A stretch of 7,981 nt of DNA, from the NCBI GenBank assembly GCA_934659475.1, contig CAKUHX010000068.1, forward strand, positions 1 through 7,981, given 5' to 3'. Shown here in pieces: positions 1-5,701 of this stretch. Every line of letters starts with the position of its first letter. Positions within the stretch are counted from its first letter, which is position 1. Source of the DNA: an uncultured Oscillospiraceae bacterium. Its GTDB lineage: Bacteria; Bacillota; Clostridia; Oscillospirales; Oscillospiraceae. The notes under the pieces are model-generated. The model made no database searches. It saw only the letters and a list, made by a program, of their open reading frames with translations, and was not told where the DNA came from. Both the position numbers and the translations under genes were made by a program.

Positions 1-1
1 G

Positions 2-1384
2 GAGAGGGCCCTGACCATGACCCCCCAGCAGGTCATCGACGAGATCCTGGCCTCCGGCCTGCGGGGCCGGGGCGGCGGCGGCTTCCCCACGGGGCGGAAG
101 TGGCAATTCGCCCACAACTCCCCCGGGGACGAGAAGTATGTGGTGTGCAACGGCGACGAGGGCGACCCAGGTGCCTTCATGGACCGCTCCATTTTCGAGG
201 GCAACCCCCTGGCCGTGATCGAGGGCATGATGATCGCCGGCTACGCCATCGGTGCCCACGAGGGCTACTTCTACATCCGTGCGGAGTACCCCGTGGCCGT
301 ACAGCGGCTGAAGATCGCCATCGCCCAGGCCCGCGAGGCCGGTCTGCTGGGCAAGAACATCCTCAGTTCCGGCTTTGACTTTGACGTACATATCCGTCTG
401 GGCGCCGGCGCCTTCGTCTGCGGCGAGGAGACCGCCCTGCTCAACTCCATCGAGGGCAAGCGGGGCCAGCCCCGGCCCCGGCCCCCCTTCCCGGCGGTGA
501 AGGGCCTGTGGCAGAAGCCCACCATCGTCAACAACGTAGAGACCCTGGCCTGCGTGCCCTACATCCTGCGTGAGGGCGCGGGGGAGTTCAACAAATACGG
601 CACCGAGAAGTCCAAGGGCACCAAGGTGTTCGCCCTGGGCGGCAAGATCAACAATGTGGGCCTGGTGGAGATCCCCATGGGCACCACCCTGCGGGAGCTG
701 ATCTACGACATCGGCGGCGGCATCCCCGGCGGCAAGAAGTTCAAGGCCATCCAGACCGGCGGCCCCTCCGGCGGCTGCCTGACGGAGGAGTTCCTGGACG
801 AACCCATCGACTTTGACACTCTGGTGGCCAAGGGCTCCATGATGGGCAGCGGCGGCGCCATCGTCATGGACGAGGACAACTGCATGGTGGACGTGGCCCG
901 GTTCTATCTGGACTTCATCTGCGACGAGTCCTGCGGCAAGTGCACCCCCTGCCGCATCGGCACCAAGCGCATGCTGGAGATCCTCACCCGCATCACCGAG
1001 GGGGACGGCACCATGCACGACCTGGACGAGCTGGAGGAGCTGGCGGGCATCGTAAAGGCCAACTCCCTGTGCGCCCTGGGGCAGACCTCCGCCAACCCGG
1101 TGGTTTCCACCCTGAAGCACTTCCGCCAGGAGTATATCGACCACATCGTGGACCGCAACTGCACCGCCAAGGTGTGTAAGAACCTGATGCAGTACCACAT
1201 CCGGCGGGACGCCTGCGCAGGCTGCGGCCTGTGCGCCAAGAACTGCCCCGCGGACGCCATCATCCGCACGGACTACACCGCCCCCGGCAAGCGGCTGCCC
1301 GCCATGGAGATCGTGGCCGCCAAGTGCGTGAAGTGCGGCGCGTGCATGGCCGGCTGTAAGTTCCACGCCATCGAGAAAATTTAA
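2..1384 (+). CDS. hydB: NuoF-like flavoprotein subunit of electron-bifurcating [FeFe] hydrogenase (HydB), 5' partial
   Basis: This is the diaphorase subunit that binds FMN and NAD(P)H and passes electrons through Fe-S clusters to the HydA hydrogenase in the cytoplasm. The reading frame is open to the window edge: codons before the ATG at 17 read ERALT, which continues the NuoF family sequence, so the true start lies upstream and a thioredoxin-like 2Fe-2S domain may be encoded there. Numbering from the Met at 17: the FMN/NADH loop [13 protein letters not shown] is at 14-26, [13 protein letters not shown] at 45-57, and [10 protein letters not shown] from 129. An SLBB-type region follows. The NuoF 4Fe-4S ligands are C306, C309, C312 and C352. 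The C-terminal extension carries two ferredoxin motifs (C400/403/406/410 and C437/440/443/447) and a NCTAKVC pair (C382, C387) with H394, possibly a metal site. The extension separates HydB from plain respiratory NuoF. hydA follows after 14 bases. Bifurcation is inferred from subunit make-up; plain NADH-dependent H2 production is the alternative. Confidence 0.93.
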   Translation, partial: ERALTMTPQQVIDEILASGLRGRGGGGFPTGRKWQFAHNSPGDEKYVVCNGDEGDPGAFMDRSIFEGNPLAVIEGMMIAGYAIGAHEGYFYIRAEYPVAVQRLKIAIAQAREAGLLGKNILSSGFDFDVHIRLGAGAFVCGEETALLNSIEGKRGQPRPRPPFPAVKGLWQKPTIVNNVETLACVPYILREGAGEFNKYGTEKSKGTKVFALGGKINNVGLVEIPMGTTLRELIYDIGGGIPGGKKFKAIQTGGPSGGCLTEEFLDEPIDFDTLVAKGSMMGSGGAIVMDEDNCMVDVARFYLDFICDESCGKCTPCRIGTKRMLEILTRITEGDGTMHDLDELEELAGIVKANSLCALGQTSANPVVSTLKHFRQEYIDHIVDRNCTAKVCKNLMQYHIRRDACAGCGLCAKNCPADAIIRTDYTAPGKRLPAMEIVAAKCVKCGACMAGCKFHAIEKI

Positions 1385-1390
1385 GGGAGG
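1385..1390 (+). promoter_or_regulatory. Shine-Dalgarno of hydA
   Basis: GGGAGG begins directly after the hydB stop codon and lies 8 bases before the ATG at 1399. It fixes the hydA start and shows that the two genes are tightly coupled in one transcript. Confidence 0.8.
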
Positions 1391-1398
1391 GCGACGTC

Positions 1399-3174
1399 AT
1401 GGCAAAAGTCAATATCAAGATCGAAGGCTTCCCCTATCAGGTAGAGGACGGCATCACCATCATGGAGGCCGCCAAACAGTGCGGCTATGAGATCCCCTCC
1501 CTGTGCTCCTTCAACCACGGCGAGTGCTCCTCCGGCTCCTGCCGGGTGTGCCTGGTAGAGGCCAGCGGCACCAAGGGACTGGTGGCATCCTGTGTCTACC
1601 CGGTAAACGAGGGGATGGAGATCAGCATCTCCTCCGAGAAGGCGACCAAGGCCCGCCGGGCCTCGGTGGAGCTGCTGCTGTCCAACCACAACCCCAACTG
1701 CCAGCAGTGCCGGAAGAACGGCCAGTGCGAGCTGCTGCACGTGGCCAACATCACCGGCGCCCGGGCCAACAAGTTCCTGGGAGAGCGCACCCCCGCCACC
1801 GTGGACCAGCTGACCCCCGCCATCATCCGGGACACCTCCAAGTGCATCCTGTGCGGCCGGTGCATCGCCCGCTGCCAGAACGCCCACGGCATGAGCATCA
1901 TCGGCTTTGAGAACCGGGGATTCCAGACCATCGTGGCCCCGCCGGAGAACCGCTCTCTGGCCAACTCCCCCTGCATCATGTGCGGCCAGTGCGTCAGCGT
2001 GTGCCCCACCGGGGCGCTGATGACCAAGCCGGAGATCCGCAAGGTGGACGAGGCCTTTGCCCAGGGCAAGTTCGTGGTGGTGCAGACGGCTCCCGCCGTC
2101 CGGGCCGCCCTGGGGGAGGAGTTCGGCATGCCCATCGGCACCCCCGTCACCAGCAAGATGGTGGCCGCCCTGCACCGCCTGGGCTTCCACAAGGTGTACG
2201 ACACCAACTTCGCCGCCGACCTGACCATCATGGAGGAGGGCACCGAGCTGCTGGGCCGCATCCAGAACGGCGGCGTGCTGCCCATGATCACCTCCTGCTC
2301 TCCCGGCTGGATCAACTACGCCGAGTTCAACTACCCCGACCTGCTGCCCCACCTGTCCACCTGCAAGTCCCCCCAGCAGATGCAGGGGGCCATCATCAAG
2401 TCCTATTACGCCGAGAAGAACGGCCTGGACCCCAAGAACATCTTTATGGTGTCCATCATGCCCTGCACCGCCAAGAAGTTCGAGAAGGAGCGTCCGGAGC
2501 TGGAGGTGGACGGCATCCGGGACGTGGACGCCGTGCTGACCACCCGGGAGCTGGGCTCCATCATCCGCCGGGCGGGCATCCAGTTTGAAAAGCTGCCCGA
2601 CGAGGACTTTGACGACGACATCATCGGCGAGTATTCCGGCGCCGGCGACCTGTTCGGCGTCACCGGCGGCGTGATGGAGGCCGCCCTGCGCACCGTCTAC
2701 CACACCCTCACCGGCAAAGAGCGGGAGGCCATCACCTTCGAGTCCGTCCGCGGCTTCGAGGGGGTGCGGGAGGCGTCCGTCAATATGGGCGGCATGACGG
2801 TGAACGTGGCCATCGCCCACGGCATGAAGAATGCCAAGGTGCTGCTGGACGAGATCCGGGCGGGCACCTCCAAATACCACTTCATCGAGATCATGGGCTG
2901 CCCCGGCGGCTGCATCAACGGCGGCGGCCAGCCCATCGTGCGCCCCTGCTTCCTGCCCCACGAGGACCGGGACATCCTGGACACCTATCGCCAGAAGCGG
3001 GCCCGCGCCCTGTACCGGGAGGACGAGCGCCAGGTGCTGCGCCAGTCCCACAACAACCCCCAGGTGAAGCAGCTGTACGCCGAGTATCTGGGTGAGCCCA
3101 ACTCCCATAAGGCCCACCACCTGCTGCACACCTCCTATGCCCCCAGAGAGAGGTATTCCGACCCTGTGATCTGA
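1399..3174 (+). CDS. hydA: [FeFe] hydrogenase catalytic subunit HydA, group A, bifurcating type
   Basis: Catalyses reversible H2 formation in the cytoplasm, using electrons from HydB and ferredoxin. The 591 residues follow the CpI layout (574 aa). A 2Fe-2S ferredoxin fold uses C36, C48, C51 and C65. A His-ligated 4Fe-4S site uses H97, C101, C104 and C110. Two 4Fe-4S clusters use C149/152/155/159 and C192/195/198/202. The H-cluster domain has L1 TSCSPGW (298-304), L2 MPCTAKKFE (C356) and L3 GCPGGC (C501, C505) followed by INGGGQP. Proton-path residues E280, E283 and S320 match CpI E279, E282 and S319. The C-terminus is the small-subunit-like region (Fe_hyd_SSU). There is no extra C-terminal 2Fe-2S domain as in Thermotoga HydA. 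The odd point is L1: family members usually have TSCCPxW, and gapless alignment with CpI puts Ser301 where CpI has the H-cluster ligand C300. The intact remainder, operon context and my recollection of similar TSCSPGW sequences argue for an active enzyme. The start is set by GGGAGG 8 bases upstream. Confidence 0.96.
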   Translation: MAKVNIKIEGFPYQVEDGITIMEAAKQCGYEIPSLCSFNHGECSSGSCRVCLVEASGTKGLVASCVYPVNEGMEISISSEKATKARRASVELLLSNHNPNCQQCRKNGQCELLHVANITGARANKFLGERTPATVDQLTPAIIRDTSKCILCGRCIARCQNAHGMSIIGFENRGFQTIVAPPENRSLANSPCIMCGQCVSVCPTGALMTKPEIRKVDEAFAQGKFVVVQTAPAVRAALGEEFGMPIGTPVTSKMVAALHRLGFHKVYDTNFAADLTIMEEGTELLGRIQNGGVLPMITSCSPGWINYAEFNYPDLLPHLSTCKSPQQMQGAIIKSYYAEKNGLDPKNIFMVSIMPCTAKKFEKERPELEVDGIRDVDAVLTTRELGSIIRRAGIQFEKLPDEDFDDDIIGEYSGAGDLFGVTGGVMEAALRTVYHTLTGKEREAITFESVRGFEGVREASVNMGGMTVNVAIAHGMKNAKVLLDEIRAGTSKYHFIEIMGCPGGCINGGGQPIVRPCFLPHEDRDILDTYRQKRARALYREDERQVLRQSHNNPQVKQLYAEYLGEPNSHKAHHLLHTSYAPRERYSDPVI

Positions 3175-3179
3175 CCCCC

Positions 3180-3209
3180 TTCCCGCTTTCTTCCCGCTTT
3201 CTTCCCGCT
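3180..3209 (+). repeat. 11-base direct tandem repeat, about 2.7 copies
   Basis: The unit TTCCCGCTTTC occurs at 3180-3190 and 3191-3201, and its first eight bases recur at 3202-3209. It begins 6 bases after the hydA stop. The transcript here is C/U-rich and almost free of A. It lies between the stop codon and the terminator hairpin, and no function can be assigned from sequence. Confidence 0.85.
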
Positions 3210-3235
3210 GGCCGTCCCGCTCCCCGGCCGGCAGA

Positions 3236-3273
3236 GCAGCGGCCCGCCCCCACTGGGCGGGCCGCTGCTTTTT
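3236..3273 (+). terminator. Rho-independent terminator of the hyd operon
   Basis: A perfect 14-bp stem pairs 3236-3249 (GCAGCGGCCCGCCC) with 3255-3268, with a five-base loop (3250-3254), followed by TTTTT at 3269-3273. It lies 61 bases after the hydA stop and should end the hydrogenase transcript, making queT a separate unit. Confidence 0.9.
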
Positions 3274-3333
3274 CATCGGGGGACGGCTTGACGGGCGGAT
3301 CGGCACATCCTCCCTCTGGACATTTTCCCCTCT

Positions 3334-3460
3334 GTGTGGTAAGCTGTGCGGGACGAGTTTCCACACCCTCGTCCAAGCCGGGGCATGTTTTCCCCCTCCG
3401 GTTCGTTCGGCGTCGCCTGCTGTCCGGCGGCGGCCGTTCTCTAAAGAAGAAAATGGAGGT
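3334..3460 (+). promoter_or_regulatory. Candidate preQ1-type riboswitch leader of queT (interleaved pseudoknot)
   Basis: Two perfect complementarities interleave. GTGTGG (3334-3339) pairs with CCACAC (3361-3366), and GGACGAG (3351-3357) pairs with CTCGTCC (3368-3374). Linkers are 11, 3 and 1 bases. Downstream, CCGGGG (3378-3383) can fold with the C-rich strand at 3392-3401. CCTCC at 3395-3399 is complementary to the Shine-Dalgarno GGAGG at 3455-3459. PreQ1 riboswitches of classes II and III are known to precede queT-family genes and to fold as pseudoknots that control ribosome access, so function is inferred from position and topology. I could not match the conserved bases of a named class. 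The 1-base linker makes a fully formed classical H-type fold strained, so the two helices may instead alternate. No U-tract follows any hairpin, which favours translational control. Confidence 0.5.
3455..3460 (+). promoter_or_regulatory. Shine-Dalgarno of queT
   Basis: GGAGGT ends 9 bases before the ATG at 3470 and decides that start. Its GGAGG core can pair with CCTCC at 3395-3399 within the leader. Confidence 0.8.
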
Positions 3461-3469
3461 ATCCCACCC

Positions 3470-3988
3470 ATGCACAAGCAGACCACCCGACAGCTCACCT
3501 TTGCCGCCCTGCTGGCGGCCGTCTACGCCCTGCTCACCGTCTCTCTCCCCATCCCCCAGTTCAGCGGGGTGCAGATCCGGTTTGCCGAGGCCCTTACCGT
3601 ACTGCCCTTCCTCATCCCCGGGGCCACGCCGGGGCTGGCGGTGGGCTGTTTCCTTGCCAACCTGTTCTCCCCCTACCCCCTGGACGTGGTGTTCGGCACG
3701 GCGGCCACCCTGCTGGCCTGCCTGATCACCGCCCGGATGCCCAGCCGCTGGCTGGCCCCCCTGCCCCCGGTGGTGTGCAACGCCCTGATCGTGGGGTTTG
3801 AAGTGGCTTGGAGCGAAGTGGGCTTCACCGCCGCCCTCCTGCCTGCCTACGCCCTGAATATGTTCACCGTGGGCCTGGGCGAGCTGTGCGCCTGCTATCT
3901 GCTGGGCCTGCCCCTGCTGTCCGCCCTGAGCCGCGTGCCCCTGGTGCAGCAGCTGGCGCCGGAGGACCGCCTGGCCCGCCTGTCCTGA
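3470..3988 (+). CDS. queT: QueT family queuosine-precursor (preQ1) transporter, ECF S component
   Basis: A 172-residue membrane protein of the QueT family (COG4708), thought to be the substrate-binding S component of an energy-coupling-factor transporter. It would import preQ1 or related 7-deazaguanine precursors for tRNA queuosine. About five to six hydrophobic helices are visible. The first, around residues 9-28, contains an Ala-rich stretch (AALLAAVYA) like the AxxxA motif by which S components dock onto EcfT. The family signature region VQIRFAEAL (34-42) follows, then GATPGLAVG and a helix pair near the C-terminus with FEVAW and GELCACY. The start at 3470 is set by GGAGGT nine bases upstream; longer in-frame versions are not supported. 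The shared EcfA/EcfT module is not encoded in this window. Regulation is probably through the structured leader just upstream. The hyd terminator and its own terminator make it a single-gene unit. Substrate assignment is from family and context, not demonstrated. Confidence 0.88.
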   Translation: MHKQTTRQLTFAALLAAVYALLTVSLPIPQFSGVQIRFAEALTVLPFLIPGATPGLAVGCFLANLFSPYPLDVVFGTAATLLACLITARMPSRWLAPLPPVVCNALIVGFEVAWSEVGFTAALLPAYALNMFTVGLGELCACYLLGLPLLSALSRVPLVQQLAPEDRLARLS

Positions 3989-4005
3989 GCCTTTGTGATA
4001 CGAGA

Positions 4006-4040
4006 CCGCCCCTCCGTGTGGATGAGGGGCGGCCTTTTAT
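4006..4040 (+). terminator. Rho-independent terminator of queT
   Basis: CCGCCCCTC (4006-4014) pairs perfectly with GAGGGGCGG (4024-4032) around a nine-base loop. TTTTAT follows at 4035-4040. It lies 17 bases after the queT stop. Confidence 0.85.
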
Positions 4041-4110
4041 CCTCATTTTCCCTGTCCCCGCCCCGAAGCAAAAATTTCAGAAAGGACTTTCCCCCTCCCC
4101 CGGGGTCGTG

Positions 4111-4116
4111 TATAAT
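4111..4116 (+). promoter_or_regulatory. -10 box of the lspA-rluD promoter
   Basis: A perfect TATAAT lies 30 bases before the lspA start, just after the queT terminator. The region 17-19 bases upstream (around 4086-4093, ACTTTCCC) is a poor match to TTGACA, so the -35 element is weak or replaced by an activator. Transcription would start near 4123, leaving a very short leader. Confidence 0.65.
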
Positions 4117-4130
4117 AGAGGTACTGCTGT

Positions 4131-4137
4131 AAAGGAG
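4131..4137 (+). promoter_or_regulatory. Shine-Dalgarno of lspA
   Basis: AAAGGAG lies nine bases before the ATG at 4147. It decides the lspA start, because the open frame runs back in-frame to 3808 through the queT end, terminator and promoter. Confidence 0.85.
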
Positions 4138-4146
4138 ACCCGACCT

Positions 4147-4611
4147 ATGCCTTATGCCGTTCTTGCCCTGCTGCTGGTGCTGCTGGATCAGGGCGTCAAA
4201 TATCTGGTGCTCACCAAGATCCCCCTGGGGGGGCATGTGCCCTTCCTGCCCCACCTGCTGGAGCTGACCTATGTGCAGAACACCGGCGCCGCCTTCTCTA
4301 TTTTAGAGGCCCACACCTGGCTGCTGGCTCTGGTGTCTCTGGTCATGTCGGCGCTGCTGGCCTGGGCCCTGTTCAAACCCCTGTTCCGCCACCCGTTGGG
4401 GCGGTTCTTCCTTGCCCTTGTGCTGGCCGGGGCGGTGGGCAACCTGATCGACCGGGCCCTCCGGGGCTTTGTGGTGGATATGTTCAACGTGCTGTTCATG
4501 AGCTTCGCGGTGTTCAACGTAGCGGACATCTGCGTGGTGGTGGGGGGCATCGGCCTGGGGATCTACTATCTGCTGCTGGCGGATAAGCTGGAGCCCAAGG
4601 AGGCCCTATGA
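4147..4611 (+). CDS. lspA: Lipoprotein signal peptidase (signal peptidase II)
   Basis: An inner-membrane aspartyl protease that removes the signal peptide from diacylglyceryl-modified prolipoproteins at the lipobox cysteine. The 154 residues are normal family length. Four membrane segments are visible, around 3-22, 57-76, 86-101 and 128-145. Conserved blocks are LDQGVK (13-18), YVQNTGAAFS (42-51), GNLIDR (98-103) with VVD (109-111), and FNVAD (123-127). D111 and D127 correspond to the catalytic pair D124/D143 of Pseudomonas LspA. The start at 4147 has AAAGGAG nine bases upstream and gives the standard N-terminus; the longer in-frame reading would include the queT terminator and promoter. The stop overlaps the rluD-family start (ATGA), so the two are translationally coupled. 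lspA next to an RluD-family gene is also seen in Bacillus (lspA-ylyB). Confidence 0.96.
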   Translation: MPYAVLALLLVLLDQGVKYLVLTKIPLGGHVPFLPHLLELTYVQNTGAAFSILEAHTWLLALVSLVMSALLAWALFKPLFRHPLGRFFLALVLAGAVGNLIDRALRGFVVDMFNVLFMSFAVFNVADICVVVGGIGLGIYYLLLADKLEPKEAL

Positions 4612-5516
4612 GCCCCCTGACCCTCACCGCCGACCGGGAGGGGGAGCGGCTGGACGCCTTTCTGGCCCGCTCCGTGCCCGGCCTGACCCGCTCCGCCGCC
4701 CAAAAGCTGCTGGAGGACGGGGCGGTCACCCTCTCCGGCCGGCCGGGAAAAAAGAACGACCGCACCGCGGCGGGGATGGATGTCTCCCTCACCCTGCCCG
4801 ATCCGGAGCCTCTGGACGTACTGCCCCAGAACATCCCCCTGGACGTGGTGTATGAGGACGACGACGTGATCGTGGTGAACAAGCCGGTGGGCATGGTGGT
4901 GCACCCCGCCCCGGGCCACCCGGACGGCACCCTGGTGAACGCCCTGCTGTACCACTGCGGCAGCTCCCTGTCCGGCATCAACGGCGTGCTGCGCCCGGGC
5001 ATCGTCCACCGCATCGACCGGGACACCTCCGGCCTGATCATCGCCGCCAAGAACGACCGGGCCCACCTGGCCCTGGCCGCCCAGCTTCAGGACCACACTC
5101 TGGCCCGGGTGTATGAGGCGGTGGCCGTGGGCAGTCTGAAGGAGGACTCCGGCACCGTAGACGCCCCCATCGGGCGGCACCCGGTGGACCGGAAGAAGAT
5201 GGCCGTGGATCGGAAAAACGGCCGCCCGGCAGTGACCCACTGGTCGGTGCTGGCCCGCTATCCCGGCTACACCCGGGTGGAATGCCGTCTGGAGACGGGG
5301 CGCACCCACCAGATCCGGGTGCATATGGCGTCCATCGGCCACCCCCTGCTGGGGGACGTGGTCTACGGGAATAAAAAACCCTTCCCCGGCCTGGCAGGGC
5401 AGTGTCTCCACGCCAAGCGGCTGCGCTTCCTCCACCCCTCCACGGGGGAGCCGGTGGAGGTGGAGTGCCCCCTGCCCCAGTGGTTCACCGACGTTTTGAA
5501 GAAGATCGACAAATAA
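4608..5516 (+). CDS. rluD: RluA/RluD family 23S rRNA pseudouridine synthase
   Basis: Converts uridine to pseudouridine in structured RNA, most likely in 23S rRNA. The 302 residues show an N-terminal S4 RNA-binding domain (about 12-70, with GERLDAFLAR and TRSAAQKLLEDG). The catalytic domain contains VVNKPVGMVVHP, HRIDRDTSGL (134-143) with D137 as the catalytic aspartate, and ETGRTHQIRVHM (229-240) followed by GHPLLGDVVYG. These are the standard family I-III blocks, so the enzyme appears intact. It overlaps lspA by four bases (ATGA) and is probably read from the promoter at 4111. The family contains RluA, RluC, RluD and the Bacillus YlyB/YjbO/YhcT types; the S4 domain and lspA linkage point to a YlyB/RluD-like member. 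The exact target uridines cannot be read from sequence, so the symbol is a family label. Confidence 0.93.
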   Translation: MSPLTLTADREGERLDAFLARSVPGLTRSAAQKLLEDGAVTLSGRPGKKNDRTAAGMDVSLTLPDPEPLDVLPQNIPLDVVYEDDDVIVVNKPVGMVVHPAPGHPDGTLVNALLYHCGSSLSGINGVLRPGIVHRIDRDTSGLIIAAKNDRAHLALAAQLQDHTLARVYEAVAVGSLKEDSGTVDAPIGRHPVDRKKMAVDRKNGRPAVTHWSVLARYPGYTRVECRLETGRTHQIRVHMASIGHPLLGDVVYGNKKPFPGLAGQCLHAKRLRFLHPSTGEPVEVECPLPQWFTDVLKKIDK

Positions 5517-5551
5517 GCAAGGCCCCGCCGGGACGACCGGCGGGGCCTTGC
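5517..5551 (+). terminator. 15-bp perfect stem-loop after rluD, probable terminator
   Basis: GCAAGGCCCCGCCGG (5517-5531) pairs perfectly with 5537-5551 around loop GACGA, starting on the base after the rluD stop. There is no run of T afterwards (only the TT inside the stem), so it may terminate poorly and act mainly as a 3' RNA-stabilising hairpin. Confidence 0.6.
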
Positions 5552-5556
5552 CGCGG

Positions 5557-5574
5557 GCGGATGGGGGCATCCGC
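5557..5574. other. Second hairpin in the rluD-UPF0371 spacer
   Basis: GCGGATG (5557-5563) pairs with CATCCGC (5568-5574) around a GGGG loop. It lies five bases after the first stem-loop and upstream of the next promoter. No T-tract follows; the role is unknown. Confidence 0.5.
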
Positions 5575-5612
5575 ACCCGTATCAAAAATAGCCGCGGCGG
5601 GTATTTGCTCCC

Positions 5613-5642
5613 TTGACTTGACCCCGCCCCAGGGCGTAAAAT
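5613..5642 (+). promoter_or_regulatory. Sigma-A type promoter for the UPF0371 gene
   Basis: TTGACT (5613-5618) and TAAAAT (5637-5642) are separated by 18 bases, within the only A/T-rich stretch of the spacer (5636-5663). Transcription would start near 5649, giving a leader of about 50 bases. The leader includes a hairpin, CCGCCG (5665-5670) with CGGCGG (5674-5679), and the Shine-Dalgarno AAGGGGGG at 5688-5695. Confidence 0.7.
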
Positions 5643-5701
5643 ATTTTTTGTATGTGTTTATATGCCGCCGCCACGGCGGACAGAGATAAGGGGGGCCCTC
5701 C

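Noticed and set aside
3288..3293. TTGACG as a -35 box for queT
   Set aside because: No acceptable -10 hexamer lies 16-18 bases downstream (TCCCTC region), so a promoter cannot be supported here.
1381..3498. 705-codon open frame on the minus strand opposite hydA
   Set aside because: It is antisense to an unmistakable hydrogenase. Its translation is low-complexity, rich in Gly, Ala, His, Val and Leu, with no recognisable domain. Long stop-free antisense frames are expected from strong G/C third-position bias.
3808..4146. 113-residue N-terminal extension of LspA
   Set aside because: The in-frame extension overlaps the queT coding end, its terminator and the TATAAT box. The start at 4147 has a good Shine-Dalgarno and gives a normal-length LspA.
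5586..5606. AAATA/TATTT inverted repeat flanking a CCGCGG core, just upstream of the UPF0371 -35 box, as an operator
   Set aside because: Only 5-bp arms with a long GC spacer. This is likely by chance, and no regulator in the window points to it.
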